A DNA stretch of 64,000 bases from Malassezia japonica. Taxonomy: Eukaryota > Basidiomycota > Malasseziomycetes > Malasseziales > Malasseziaceae. The notes beneath the pieces are model-generated. The model searched no databases. It saw nothing but the letters and a program-made list of their open reading frames with translations, and was not told the DNA's origin. Made by a program: the position numbers and the translations under genes. Location: positions 434,001-498,000 of the forward strand of contig NC_083370.1 in assembly GCF_029542785.1 (NCBI RefSeq). Direction: 5' to 3'. This document shows, piece by piece, positions 19,525 through 33,000 of the stretch (within the stretch, counting starts at the first letter, position 1; the number at the start of each line of letters is the position of its first letter).

Positions 19525-19674
19525 ATGGCTGTAGAGGAGACACGGCATTCCAACGGTCCCATCAAGCGAGCATCACTGCCGGCCGCAGGACGAGGACACG
19601 GCACTGCACAGCCCGTCCACACCGACGACCAGCAGGCAATCCGACTGCGCGATGGGCGTATGACACGCTCATGA
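19525..19674 (+). CDS. Possible 49-residue small ORF
   Basis: The 324-nt spacer between CDC42 and the next gene holds an ATG at 19525 with 49 codons (MAVEETRHSNGPIKRASLPA). The composition is plausible, but there is no recognisable domain. It could equally be an upstream ORF or unspliced leader for the gene at 19771. Nothing else is apparent in this spacer. Confidence 0.2.
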   Translation: MAVEETRHSNGPIKRASLPAAGRGHGTAQPVHTDDQQAIRLRDGRMTRS

Positions 19675-19770
19675 TCGACGACTCGCCCTCGCCCCGCACG
19701 CCTGCCCGATGCACTCGGAATATTTGCTCGCCATCCCGCTCCACTACCTGAGCACGGACGCTGGGGAATC

Positions 19771-20779
19771 ATGTCGCAGCACCGCGCGCTCAGTGCGCGG
19801 CAAGAGTCACGGCTCGTCGTATACCTTGACAATGCCATGCTGCAGATCCAGCGGGGGTACCAGAAACGCAACGAAGCATCTGCACAGCTCCCAACGCTCG
19901 CCGCATTTTTGCAGCAGTGGGTACCGCTTGTGGAAATCATCAGCACCACGCCCCTCTTGGGCGCCACCGCGGCGCTGCGTGATACCTACCTCTTGCGTCT
20001 CACCACCGAGCTGACCGAGGGCGTCGTGGGGTACTCGACCAAGAGCGACTCGGAGCACACGGCCAAGGCGCAGCTGCTCCACGTCTTGTACTGGGCCGAT
20101 CTCCTCGACCAGCTCTGGGCCGCACGGCTCCAGCGCGTGCCGCAACGGCTCAGCGATGCACAAAAGAGTGCCAAGACACGCTTCCCGACGCTCGACATGG
20201 AGTCCGAGTCGATGCGCATCGACGCAGAGTCTGTGCGGCCGCCACCCATCGTGCACGGTGCGGTCGACGAGCAGATTCCACCGTACGCACAGACCGACCG
20301 CGTGCGCTTGCGCGATGTGCTGTCGCAGGCCGAGCAGCAGCTCTTTGGGTGGATGCGCAACGAGCTCGGCGTGCCGCAGCCGCCCGAGCAGGAAGAGTGG
20401 GGAGGCGAGCTGAACGAGCCGGGCGAGGCGCCCGAGTGGGGGGAAGACGGCGCGGAGAGCGTACCGGAAGAGTCAGACGAGATAAAAGAAGACACCGCCG
20501 AGAATACCGAGGGCGAGGACACGCCGGAAGCCGCTACCGCCGCCGATCGCGAGCACGAGCACTATGCGGATGTGTTTAGCAAAAAGGTACGTCGTCTCGC
20601 TCACGCAGCTTGACCCCGACGAGGAGGAGGACGAAGAGAACGAGGACGATCCACCCCGCAAGCGCGCGCGGCACGCTGAGCCCCCGAGCGTCTCGCAAGA
20701 GGACCTGGCGTACTGGGACATGCAGTTTGCACGCTCCTTTGGCCGCTCGCTGCAGGATTTGCGCATCGAAAGTAGCTAA
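19771..20779 (+). CDS. Conserved fungal protein of unknown function
   Basis: I cannot name this gene. The start at 19771 (MSQHRALSARQESRLVVYLD) begins a helical N-terminal domain of about 130 residues (LVVYLDNAMLQIQRGYQKRN, LLHVLYWADLLDQLWAARLQ). A linker and a second conserved helical bit (DRVRLRDVLSQAEQQLFGWM) follow. Then comes a strongly acidic stretch and, after a 22-nt intron at 20587-20608, another acidic block and a basic patch (PPRKRARHAEPP), ending with AYWDMQFARSFGRSLQDLRI. The total is 328 residues. The acidic/basic pattern suggests a nuclear protein. Its TAA overlaps the TAG of the opposing MTU1 (stops at 20777-20779 and 20776-20778), so the two coding regions share 4 nt. Confidence 0.7.
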
Positions 20780-22048
20780 TGTACACTATCTGCCGTATGG
20801 ACATGCTCGATGGTAGCGCTGCCGAGGCACACGTCGTCGTCGTACAAGGCGACGGCCTGCCCCGCTGCCACGGCGAGCATCGGCTCGTGAAAATCGACAC
20901 GCACTTTTCCGTGGCCCGCATCGTGTGCCACGCACGGCGCCGCCGCCTGGCGGTAGCGCACCTGCGCAGAACAAGGCATCGGAAGCGCGGGCGCATCGGC
21001 CGCCCAGTGAAAGGTATCGGTCGTGAGCCAGAGGCACTGCAGCATAGGATGGGATCTGGTGAGCAGAGGGGTACGTACTTGCCCGGGACCACCGTCATGG
21101 TATTTGCCTTGGCGTCTTTTCGCGCAACAAAGTAGCGCTCTGGGCGTCCGCCGATGCGCGCGCGCTGCCCGATCGTGAGCGAGTGCAGGCCCTGGTGCTG
21201 GCCGAGCACCCCGCCGTCCGGCGCAAGGAGGTGCCCCGGAGTGCTCTCGAGATAATTGTCGAGGAACCGCGCAAAGGCATGCGCACCTGCACCCCGCTCC
21301 CCGACAAAGCACAGCCCCATGCTCTCCGGGTTCTCGGCAGTAGGCAAAGCAAGGCGGCGTGCAGTCGCACGTACGTCCGCCTTGTGCATCGATCCCAGCG
21401 GAAAGAACGCACTGCGCAGCCGCTCCGACGGCACCGACGACAGGTAGTACGACTGGTCCTTGGACGGATCGATCGCACGCTGGATATATGGCGTCGGTGC
21501 GCCGTTCTGCATGCGGTAGGCGATACGCGCATAGTGCCCTGTCGCGAGACATGCGGGTGTGGCGTGGCTCGGAGCTAGCACCTTTTCCATCAGTGCGCCA
21601 AACTTGATGGCGCTGCGTCAGCTGTGCTACGTACCGATTGCACGTCACGTCCGGATTCGGCGTCGTGCCGTCCGACCACTGCCCAATCGCAGGCTCAAAG
21701 ACGTCCACCCAGTACTCGCGCGAGAGGTCGACGAGCTCTACCGGGATGCCGCCTAGGTGGCGGCACACGCGCTGCACGTCATCCCACTCCCGCTGCCACT
21801 CGCACCCCATCGCGCCGCCGCTGCCGGCCTGCATCGCTCCCTGCTCGTCCATCGTGGACCAATTTCGCATATATACCGCTCGCAAGTCGACATCCATCTC
21901 GCTCAGCAGCGCCGCGACGACCGACGAGTCGACGCCCCCAGACATGGCCGCAACCACTACATAAGACACGAAACGTACCCCGGTCGCCCTTCCTGGGCCG
22001 CCCCGCCCCCAGCGTGGCGAGCTGCCGCGCCGCCCACGACGTACGCAT
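20776..22048 (-). CDS. MTU1: Mitochondrial tRNA 2-thiouridylase
   Basis: Mtu1 (Slm3, MnmA family) adds sulfur to wobble uridine 34 of mitochondrial Lys, Glu and Gln tRNAs. Three introns are inferred: 21957-21978 (22 nt), 21613-21634 (22) and 21056-21078 (23). The first links an Arg-rich leader (MRTSWAARQLATLGAGRPRK, a plausible mitochondrial presequence) to GDRVVAAMSGGVDSSVVAAL, which holds the PP-loop SGGVDSS. Without it the ORF would start at the PP-loop with no leader. Further hallmarks are TPNPDVTCNRAIKFG with a catalytic Cys, ATGHYAR, DQSYYLSSV, the second Cys in MGLCFVGER, and GQHQGLHSLTIGQR. The C-terminal barrel includes AAGQAVALYDDDVCLGSATI. An upstream in-frame ATG at 22063 would add five residues. 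The spliced protein is about 400 residues. Confidence 0.93.
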
Positions 22049-22071
22049 CAAGGGCCTCCACATACGCGCGC

Positions 22072-22077
22072 CACGTG
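22072..22077. promoter_or_regulatory. CACGTG in MTU1/MIF2 divergent promoter
   Basis: CACGTG lies in the short gap between the MTU1 ATG (22048, or 22063) and the MIF2 ATG (22106). It is a candidate shared bHLH site. Confidence 0.4.
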
Positions 22078-22105
22078 GGAAACAAACACCTTGCCTCTTG
22101 CCAGG

Positions 22106-24048
22106 ATGAGCGTTGCGCCCACGCGCCGGTTCCACGAAGAGGGCGTCGGTGCGCGCACTGGGCTTCGCATAGGCGATGTTCCCCGTGATGCCGATGGAAA
22201 CTATAATGTCGACGCCTTCCTCGAGGCGGCGAAGCGGGGCCTGATGATCGAATCCGACGAGGACGAGAGCCTCGCCTCCACGAGCGCGTCCCGCGATCCC
22301 ACGCCCGAGCCTGCGCCGACCGACTGGGACCAGCGCGTGTCGCACATATCTGAGCTGGCCGTGAGCTCGCTTGGCAACGTCGACGAGACGTCACGCGTGT
22401 CAGCGCTGCGCCGCGACGACTCCATGTGGGAGTCGAGCGTCGAAGTGTCGGCGGACCGCACCTTTAATCTCACGGAGCTCGCGGGCGATGTGCAGCCCTC
22501 GCCGCCGAGTATGCGGCGGATCGAGCGGCGCGAGCGTGAGCGCCGCAGTACCATGCTTCCCATGCCGTCGATGGACGACGTCTCGTGGCTCCGGCACTCG
22601 ACGCGGAGCCCACTCGACGATTCGCTGCGCGACACGACGCTGCGCGAATCCACACGCAGCAATATCTTTGCCGAGGACTCGGGGCGCGGTCCGGGACGCT
22701 CGTTCCTCGGACACGACTCGGTCGACGCGAGCCTTGCGCCGGCGTCCAGTCCGCTGGGCCGGCCGCCGAGCCTCGACGGCCGCGCCCCGAGCGTGGACCG
22801 CAGCCGCTCGGCGACGCCGCTTGCGCCACTCATGGAAGCCGATATGGGCTATCCCGATACCTATTCGGACGCAGGCGAGTCAGAGGGCGGATACTCGGAG
22901 CTCATGCCGGAGCCGCCCAAGAAGCGCGGCCGTGGGCGGCCGCGCAAGTCGGAGGCGCTGCATGCCGCGGTCGCCGCGGGCTATCCCCTGCCCCGCGGCA
23001 AGCCCGGGCGGCCGCCGGGGCGCCAGATGCCGCCGCAAAAGATTGTCGAGCAGATCCACGACCCCCCGAGCTGGCAGATTGAAAACCCAGAAGGGCTGCG
23101 GCGTGGCAAGCGGCACCGTATCGCGCCCCTCGACTGGTGGCGTGGCGAGCGTGCCTTGTACGGCCGCGCGGAAGCGAACAACGAGTCGGTGCCCAAGGTG
23201 CCGTTTGGACTCGTCGCGCCGGTCCTCAAAGAGGTCATCCGGGTGCCGCGTGCGCCGGGCGAAGGCACTTTTTCCGGCATGCGGCGCTTCAAGCCGAAGC
23301 CGACCATGTACATTCCCCAGCAGGGATCGCAGCGCATGTACTCCGCGACGCCCGAGATCCCGGTGGACCGGGACACGGACCCGTACGGCGTGGTGTACGA
23401 CGCAGAGATGGAGCAGGATGTGGACATGCGCATTACGTGCACCGCCGAGTCGCTGCGGCCGCAGCCGGCGTTTAACCGCCAGTTTTTGTACGAAAAGGTG
23501 TTTACGATTGGCGACTACATGGCTGCCGGCAAGCTCGTGATCGAGCAAGGGGGGGAGAAGCAGCCCAAGTCGAGCAAAGACAATAACTATGTACGTCGTG
23601 TGCCTGACCCAGATCTTTATCGTGTCCGAAGGCGCCGTCGAGGCGACCGTGCACCGCACCAAGTTTGTCATTGCCGAGGGCGGCATGTTTTGCGTCCCAA
23701 AAGGTACGTCGCGTGGCTTACCCAGAAAATACCTATGTCATCAAAAACATCTCGGACCAGGACGCGCACCTGTACTTTGCCCAGGCGCGGTTTGTCCCGC
23801 CGACGCTCGAGCCGGTGACCGATGGGCAGCCCGGTCTTTCTCAGGGCAGCGCGCTGCGTGCAATGCAGGCGATGCAAGAGACAGAGGCCTCGCGCGAGAT
23901 CGAAGCGCCGCGCGAGACACGCCCCGAGCCGCGCGAGCCTTCGCCCGAGGCCGAGGCGGAAGAGCCGAGCGACGAAGAGGCCGACGAGGGGTCCGCCTCG
24001 GACGACGAGTACGACTTTGCGAACGATTCGCGCCTGTCACGGAGATAA
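22106..24048 (+). CDS. MIF2: Inner kinetochore protein CENP-C (Mif2)
   Basis: CENP-C binds CENP-A nucleosomes and links them to the outer kinetochore. The start at 22106 gives MSVAPTRRFHEEGVGARTGL, matching the Mif2 N-terminal block. The disordered middle contains an AT-hook-like KKRGRGRPRK and the CENP-C motif RRGKRHRIAPLDWWRGERAL. The C-terminal cupin dimerisation domain is rebuilt by two 22-nt introns, 23591-23612 and 23704-23725: NNYIFIVSEGAVEATVHRTK, then GGMFCVPKENTYVIKNISDQ. The tail is acidic (EAEEPSDEEADEG). Spliced length is 632 residues. Both introns lie in the cupin, so unspliced RNA would lose the dimerisation domain. It shares the window with an AT-rich candidate centromere about 31 kb away. 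Confidence 0.93.
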
Positions 24049-24074
24049 CACATGTAGTCACGATTCATTGTCTT

Positions 24075-27000
24075 CTACGAGTGCTTTGGAGGAAGGTGCA
24101 AGAAGCGGCGCAGGCGCCCACGCTTACCCGACTCGCTCCGGCTCGGCGAGCCGGTCTGCGAGGGCGGCGCTTCGTGCGCGTCGAGGCGCGGCGCAGCCGA
24201 CTGCGGCGTGCCCGGCCGCGACTGTGGCGTCGCGGCGCTCGAGCGCACGGTCGGCGTTGGTGCGCTTGACGGCGCGGACGGCTTCGGTGTGGCGTCCCGC
24301 ACGTCCTGCCCAAGGTAGCTCGGCGCGCCGTACATGGACGGAACGAGGGGCGGCGCGGCGCCCGAGTGCTCAGACGGGGGCGGCATCGTGCTCGTGTGCT
24401 TCGGCGGCGGCGGCGGCGGCGCCTCTCGCGTCGGCGTCTGCTCGTCGTCGTCGCCCTTGTGCATGGCCTCGATCTTGTGCGCAGCATCCTGCGCTTCGTG
24501 CGTAATGCCGCCCTGGCTCTCGCCGAGGCGATCATCGACGATTTGCTCGAGGTCGTGCACGCCCTCTTCGCCGATCAGCTGGAGCTGGCGCTTGACTTCC
24601 GACGCGCTGTCGCCGTACTTCATCAGGCGGTGCGCACGGAGGCGTTTGAGCGTGGCGCGCTTCTTGTTGTTCGTCGCAATGACGCCCTTCAGGAGTGTAT
24701 TGCGGTTCTGCCATGCGATGCGGATCATGTCCTTCTTGAGCGCGTCGGCCAAGTCGCCGTACGAGCCAAGGAGGTTGGTATACTCGAGCCTGGGCGTCTG
24801 GAACTCCAGGTCGTAAAGGTTCGTGAGCGAGTGCTCCGCATCGCCCTTGTACGACAGGCACACGGTGAGCTTGTTGAAGATCACCTGGATAAACGAGAGG
24901 TACGCGGCGGCGCGGCGGGCCATTTCGGCACGCACCGCCTCGTTGTTCGCGACCGAGTCCTGGTCGTCGTCGTCCCAGCGCGACATGCGTGCAATGTTGG
25001 CCAGCGCAAATGCACGGTGAGGTTCGTTGGTGTGCTGCGAGCTGCTGTCGCCGGTCGGTGCGCCGGTAATGCCGAGGCCTTCGAGCGCCGTGTCGACCTC
25101 GGCCTCTTCATCCTCGTCTTCGGACGAAGACTCTTCGTGCAATTCGCCTTTGCTGCGGCGGTGAAGGAGGCGGCGGAGCCAGCGCTTGGACTTGGGCGTG
25201 TCCTCGACGACCTCGGGCTCCTCTTCCTGCTTGTTACGGTGGGTGCCAAAGAGGTAGTCCATCAGCTGCTTGCCCACCTTGAGCTCCAGCTGGACTCGGA
25301 TCGGGTGCAGGTGGAACTCGAAGCGATCGACAATCGCGACACCGCCCGCGGGAGGCAGGAGGAGCCACGCGGTGCTGAGGAATAGGTCGCGCTTGACCAT
25401 GTCGTGCTCGTGCGTCTTGGGCACGTAGCGTGCAATGATCTCCTCGAAAAAGGCCGTGGGGTGCGCGTTGCGTGCGTTTACGTCGCCGAGCGTCAGACTG
25501 TTTGTCGACGTGCCGTTCGCGAGGCTCAGGCGCGCAAAGGACGCGCGCGACAGGACGAGGCGCGCGAGCAGCGGGTCGGCGTTGGGCACGTCCACGTTTC
25601 CAATCATGTTCCACTCGACCGACTCGGCAAAGCACTGGAGGAGCATGGCAAACTGCTTCTCCTTATCGCGCACGGATGCATGCGACATGCGCACCGCCTC
25701 TTCGATGAGCGTCAGCTCGAGGTACTGGTCGAGGAGCTCTGCAGAGATGCGGACGTATTCGGTGCGGCCGCTGACGTTGAGCTGGTCGTAGTGCGCCTCG
25801 TACACGCGGCGCAGGTTCAGCAGGTCGTGGATGCGCAGCTGCAGCGTCGAGATGAGCGTCGTGACCAGGTCGGGGTCGTCAAAGTTGTACGCGTACACGA
25901 TCGAGTCGCGTTTTTGGGCGTGCTCTTTGTACATCGGGTCGGTGTGCAGGATCAGATCCGTGACCACTGTGTAGATCGCCGAGTACTGCTCGTTTGTCGC
26001 GGTGAGCGTAAAGCGAGGGCAGAGCACGCGCACAAGGTCCATGTGGTGCTCGAGGTAGCCGACCGAGAGGTCATCGCGGCGGTCCTTGATGAGCACCGGG
26101 CGCGTCGGGTCGTTGAGGCGGCCCTGGTTGTGCTTGTCGTAGAGGACAAATGCGTGCGTCTCGCGCATGATCCGCTGGAATTCGGCCTGCTCCGTGTTGC
26201 TCTGCGTAAGGAGCGACGCAGGGAGGGCGAGGCGGCGCAGATTGCGGTCCGCATCCGTGTCCAGGTCGCGGAGGGTATGGAAGCACTGCAGGCTCTGCAT
26301 CGAGATGTAGTTGCGATGCAGCACATTGCGGTTCTTGGAATCGTCCATGTAGTTCTCGTCGCTCACCGCATAGTTGCGCACACGCAGCTGGTTTGCGTGG
26401 AACATAAGGGTGGCCTTGCGACTCGCCTTGCTGCGCAGGACCAGCTGGGGCTGGACACAGAGACAAATGGTCTTTTTGCGGAGGATGTACTCCTCCGAGA
26501 TGGCATCCGCGGGATGGTGCTCCTTGGAGCTCTCCGCGCCAAAGTCGCCGAGGAAGGTGTGGGGCAGGCCCGTGTGCTGCTCGGCGAGGCGCACCGTGTC
26601 GTGCACGAGATCTCCGAGCAGCGAGACGGGATCCTGGCTCTCTTCTTCGTGCACGGCCCCCTCGTCTTCCGTCTTGATCTTTTTCTCGAGGAGCTCGTGG
26701 ATTTCGCGCTGCTCCGACACACTGAGGTGCTGCGAGAAGCGGCGGTGGAGCTTCGAACTCGTATAGTAGCGCATGAGCAAGTCGCGCGTCTGGTTCGAAA
26801 GAATACCCACCGGGTTGTACACAAGGAGCTGGTTGTTGAACGATTCCCACTCCTTGCGCATCTCGGCATTCACCGTGTCGCTCGCCAAGTTCGGCGCCCC
26901 CTCGCCGGTCGCCATGGCGTGGTGCAGTGAGTCGATCTCGGCTTGGGGAACGTCGTCGAGCTTGTCCTTGTTCTTGCGGTGCTCTTCAATGAGCTTGCAG

Positions 27001-30000
27001 TGATCACGCAGGCGCTCAAGGACCCCTTCGAGGCGCTCGACACGCGCCGCGTACCGCTCGCGCGTCTGGGGCGCGCTGCCTGCCGACGCGACCTGCATCG
27101 CCTTGCCCGACTCGATATCGCCTTCAATGTGGCGCACGCGGCGGCGCGCAACGGCCAGGTGCTCGTCCATGACCTTGCGCGAAGAGCCGATGAGACACGT
27201 GTGGGTGTTCTCGTGCCCAAACTTGGACGTGGTGCGTTGATAAGACTCCTTCGGCGCGTTGGGGCGCTGCATGTAGTCGTGGCGCGACTCGACACGGCGA
27301 TGGAAGTTGAAGCGTGCGAGCGACAGTGCCTGGTGGATGCGCAGGCGCGGCGGCACGTCCTCGAGCGGGACATTGTCGAGCTCGACGTAGTCGTCGGGGT
27401 CGTACAGCGTGTCTTCAGTCGAGGACTCGGTCGAGTCGGTGAAGAACTCGCCAAAGAGATCGAAGCGCTGGTCGTGGTCGTCGTCGATGCCGGGCGTGTA
27501 GCCAAACTGCTCCTTGAAGCGCGCGCCGAGGCAGAACAGCTCGAGGTCCGAGAGGTCCGACTCGGCTTCGTAGAATGGCTTGTGGAACGCGCGGATCGGC
27601 GGTTTGTCCGTGCCAGGGCGCTCGTGCACTGTCTCCTGGAGACGCTGGTGCATGTCCAGGTAAAACGTACCGAGCTTCGCCTTGACGCCGACAAATGTGC
27701 GAAGGCCATGCGCCAGGTCGTAGCGCATGCGCTGGCGGTATACGTGTGTGATGCACAGCGGTGACAGGTTGAAGCGGTACTTGATTGTGGCGAGGTGCAG
27801 CCCAAACTTGGGCGACTTTTGGCCGGGAGGCTTGGGGAACACGGGGCCTTGCCGGATCGGGAGACTGAGCGCCGAGTTGAACAGGTTCTTCCACTCCCAA
27901 AAGTGGTCCCACGCGAGCGGCGTAATGTACAGATTGTTCAGTGCATTGATGCCTGCAGCGAGGTCAGGCACTTCGTCCTCGTCGAGCGGCACGCCGGCAC
28001 CGTCGCCGATCGCTTGGAGCGACAGGGACAGGTGCACAAAGTCGGAGCGCCAGCCGGCAAACGAGTCCGTCTGCTCCTCCTTCGGCAGGCGATCAAAGCC
28101 TTCGCGCGAGCGCGTAATGACCTTCCAGTGCGGGATGCGGCCAAAGAAGCGACACTTGCGGTAGAACGGCATGCCTTCGCACTTGGGGTCGCGCTTGCAC
28201 GTCGCGTCCGTGCAGGTGCGCTCCGGCACAAGGCCCATACCCCACCGCACGCCGTTCGACAGGCGCCAGACGACCTTGGCGAGGGGCGGCATGGGCCACA
28301 CGGGCGCACGCGCCAGCACGGTGGTCATCCGTTGCCGGTCCGACGGCGCGCTCTCGCGCAGACCGGTGCCGTACGGGTCGACGACGTGCGCAAGGTTTGG
28401 AATCGCCAGCAAGTGCTCGCCGCTGATTACCTGCAGGAACTCTTGGTCCGGGTTCGGGAAGCCGAGGCGGACTTCGACGTGCTTGCCCCAGCCCAGGACG
28501 AATCCGGCGCCGCTGCCCGACACCTGGTAAGGATCGCGCGAGCCCTTGAGGTGCAGGCGGACGTCGCCTGCAAACGATAGGTGCAGGCGCCCTTGCAGTT
28601 GGAACGGCAGCTTGTCCCAAGGCCCCGGCTTTGGCGAGGGGTCGTGCGGCGGGCTCGTGATGCAGTCCACGACGCGGATCAGGTCCTGGATCGCAGGCTG
28701 CATCGACTGCCCCCAGGCGAAGTGTGTCGGCGCGGTCGTCGCGACGTGTACAGTAAGCGTGCCGTACATTTTTGGCGACATGACGCTCTTGGGCACCAAG
28801 AGGCCGTGTTCCACCGACCGGTGTCCCTCGATCGCGGGCAGGATCGTGACCGGGACGTGGCGCACGGAGGCGTCCGTGCCGAGCTGCTCGGCAATGCACA
28901 GGTCGCCCTCTGCGTCAAAGCACGGCGCGGCGGCCCCTTCCCCGTCCTCGCCGCCGACACAGGAAGGGATGTGCAGCAGCGGCACGGGATAGTCGCGCAG
29001 ACGCACCACCGCCTCGGTCATGCGCCACCGCAGATGGAGCGGGATGAGCGTCGTGTACTCGAGCTCGACGGGGTTGCCTGCCTGCTCGTGCAGGAACTCG
29101 TGCGTCTTGTCCAGCGGGTAGCTCGCCGGGCGGCTCACGTCGACGCACAGCTGCGTCATGAGCATGCGTGCCAGCGGCGGGTCGGCCGGCGTCGGCACGA
29201 GCGGGATCGGCAAGGCGTCGTGCGACGCGGCCGCCGGATCCGAAACGCGCTTGTGGATGTACGCAAGGAGCTCGCGCTCGCGGCGCTGGCGCTCGTGCAG
29301 CGCATTGTGGAAGCGGCGCACCCACAGCGACGAGTCGAGCGCGAGGAGCCGCTCGTGTGCCTCGTCGGTCGGCACCGCGTGTTCGGTCTGTGCGCGCATG
29401 TCAAACAGACGGCCGCGCTCCATGCGCATCAGCTGCTCGTCGGCGCCCGCACGCAAAATCAGCGCGAGGCGCGAGTCGAACGCATTGTCCGCCGCCTCGA
29501 AGCACGCCATGCGCATCCGGATCGAGATCGGGGGCAGGCGCTTGGGCGCCTCGGCATGCGGATAGATCGCCGAGCCCTCGTACCCCTTGACGAGCTGGAA
29601 GAAGAGCTGCTTCGAAGCCTTGAACGCCACGATCGAGCCCTCGATCAGCTGGTGCGTGTTGTACGCGTACGGAATACGCGCGTGCAGGCAGTCGCCCGTC
29701 ACGAACACCGTCTCGAGCGCGTTGGCCTGCTCGCCCCATGACACGGCGAGGCGGCGCACGGTCAGTGCCTCTTCCCACTTGTCGCTCAGGCCACGCTGCG
29801 CGCTCGGCACCGCGCCGCGCAAGAGCGCGAACGATACACGCAGCGCGCGGGGGTTGCGGAAGTGCACTTCCAGCTCGTTCACCGCTGCAAACGCCTCGCG
29901 CTCTGCGGGGAGCAGTGCGGTGAGGTTCATGCGGGGCAAGACCGCGTGCAGGTCGATCTGCACCTTGGGCTTTTGCGTCTTGGCCTGCGGCGCCTTGTCG

Positions 30001-33000
30001 CGCTTCGGCAGCACCGACAGAATGCCCGAGACAGCGACCAGGATACAGTAGGTGTGCAAGAGGCGCACACGCAGCGAGACTGGCCCGTGCGTGCGGACCT
30101 GCATCGCGACGTCGGCGCTGTGCCCCGGCGGGCGGAACTCGCCGTCGAGGCGCAGCTGGGGAATGTGCACGATGTGCGTTGTGGCGTCGAGCTGGCGCAT
30201 GCGCGGCACGTACGGCGGCGTACGCACGAGCGGTGTGAACGAGCGGTCGAACGACCAGTGGTCCGGCGCATAGATCGCCGTCGCCTTTTCCTTGGGCGGC
30301 GTCTGCGGGCGCTCAATCGTGACGTTGATCGTCTCGGGGATCCGGTCCAGGTTCACCGAGGCGCGGGCGATGGCGCCGGGCATGTACTCGGTCGTCGACG
30401 GCTCGGTCGGCGCTTCGTGCGCCGGCAGCTCGGGCGGCTCTTCGTCCTTGAGCGGGACGTATGGGGGAGAGCCCGGGACCGCCGGGCGGTTCGGCTCGAC
30501 CTGGTCGACCGGTGCGGCCTTGGCGTGCGGGTCGCCCGGCAGCCTGCGCGGCGGCGTATCCAGCGCGGCGTCCGGCGTGCCTGGTGTGCTTTGCGGCGTG
30601 CCCTCTACGTCGTGCTCCGCATCGTGCTTGTGCGGGGGTTTGGCCAGGGTGCTTGTCGCGTCCTCGCCCGCGTACTCGGACGGGACACTGACGCGGTGCT
30701 TGCCGGTCTGCTTGGCAAACGTCGAGTCGCTACCCGCCGGCTGCGGCTTGCCCTTGGAGCGCGCGGCGCCCATGTCGACGATCGGGTAGAGCGCCGCGTC
30801 GTACTGCACGAGCGAGAAGGTGGCGCCCGCGCCGTACGCATGCGCGGTCTCGCGCGCGCAGCTGCCGATGTGATTCGGCAGGCGCAGTGTGGTGCGTGCA
30901 TCCTTGGATGCCTCGTTGCGTGTGTCCCAGTAGGGTGGCCTTGATAGGTGTGCATAGTCCATCGTCGTCTGGCCGAGCACGAGGCCCATGCCGCGGCGCG
31001 TGTCCGGCTCAAAGTTCTTGTCTGAGCTGCCCAAAAAGAAGCTCGAGGAGCCGATACCGACGTGCATCAGCGCGACGCGCGGCACGCGCGAGAAGAACGG
31101 CGTGTCCGGCGCGTCCTCTTTCGGTGCGGCGGGCGCCCCGCCGAGCGCCGCGCAGAACTGGCCGAGGGCATGCAGCACATGCGCCTGCCACAGGTCGACC
31201 TCGACGTCGTGCACGTACAGCGAGGCGCGCGAGCGCGTGCGGCCCATGTCGAGCGTCGGCGTGAAGGATACTGGATCAACGGCCGATGGTGTGCGTGTCG
31301 AGACGAGCGCCTCTAGCGTGGTAATGAGCAGGATATCGTCGTGCGCGACGCGCGGCGGAAGATCGGTCGTGCCGGGGTGCGCTGCACTGAGGTACACCTC
31401 GACGACGTCGATGCCTGCCGAGCAGTCGACCTGGTACTTGAGCGGGCACGGCTCGTACACCTCCTTCGGCACCTCGTCCGGCTCTGTCGTGTGGCACGGC
31501 GCGGGGTTCGGGGGCGTCGCCTGCGGATCGCTCACCCGCGCATACGGCGCGAGGTACGGCGCGGAGCCCTGCATGCCCGGCACGCCGAGCGGCGCCGTCT
31601 CGGTATCCCGCCCCGGCTGCGCGGTCTCGGTGCACCAGCTCTTGAGCTGCGCGCCGAGGCGCTCGTGGTAGGAGCCCTGCATTGAGAAGTACGCCTTAGG
31701 CAGCGAGAGGACCAGCGCGGTCCCTGGCTCGTCCCACTTTTCCGGCGGCCGGAGCGAGGCGCTCGTCGCGTGTACCATGTACACCAGCGAGTCGAGGTGC
31801 ACGACGACGGCGAGGCGCGGCATGGTCAGTGGGCGCTGCACGCTGCTCTTTTTCTTGGGCGCGCCCCGGGGCAGGGCCGCGCCGAGGAGGTGCAGCGCCT
31901 CGAGGTCCGGCGCGCCACGCACCTGTGCGATGCGCAGGTACAGCGCTGCGGCCGGCTCGTTGGGGTCGTTGGAAAAGAACGCCGGCGCGCCGTGCGCGGC
32001 GGTGCGCAGCGCCAGCATGCCGCACGGCGTCACCGAGGTGCGTGCCCAGGACTGTACCGAGCCGACGCGCACGAGCGGTGCGCGGTGTGGCCCGTGCAGA
32101 TGCGCCTCGATGCTGGCAATGTCGAGCTTTGCGCGAAAGACGCGGCGTGCCTCGAGGAGGATCGGCACGCGGTGCTTCCCGTCGAGGGTCTTGTGCCCCT
32201 GGACACCGCATGCGCCGAACCAGGCCTGGTGCACGTCGTCTGACGCGTCGCTCGTGCCGAGCTTCAAGGCAATGTCGCGCACGGATGCGCGGACGTATGC
32301 GTCGGCGCTCGGGAGCGAGTAGCGTGCGTGCACCGCTTCGGCGCGGATGCCGAGCGTGGCGATGGCCGCGAGCACCTGTGCGCCGCGGTTTGTCGGCCGT
32401 TTCCGCGACGGGGTCTTGGGCCGATCGGCGAGCAGGCTCTGGAGCGCATCGACAAAGAGCGTCGCCTCGCCCAGGGCGAGGTCGACGTCGGTGGATGCGA
32501 GTGCGATCGCCTCGCCGAGGCGCACATGCAGCGCGAGTGTCGTGCTCCCTTCGGACGCGGCGAGCGTCGTGCTGCGGTGGCTCGAGCGCGATACGTGCAC
32601 GCCGCTCACCTCGAGCGCCACGCGTGCGTGTCCCTGGGGCCGTCCGAGGAGCGAGCGCTGCTTGCGTGCCGCGCCGCTCGGCGTGTCGTGGAATCCGTCC
32701 GAGACGCGCTGGTCCGGGCGCAGGCTCGCGATCCCTGCGAGCACCTGCGAGGCGCGGCGGCGGTACGTGAGGTGTGCCGAGCCGTTGAGCGTGACGCGGT
32801 CCACGGCGAGGTGCATATCGAGGTCCGGCACCGTTGCCTCAATGTCGCGCACCTCGAGCGCGACGAACGCGGTGAGGAGCGTGAATGCGTGCTGCGCAAG
32901 GACGCCGGCGGCGCTCTTGCTCTTGTGCGCGAGTGCCTTGGCGCGGCACTCGAGGAAGCGGCGGAGCGTGAGCGCGCGGTCCTGCTCCGTCGACTGCGGC

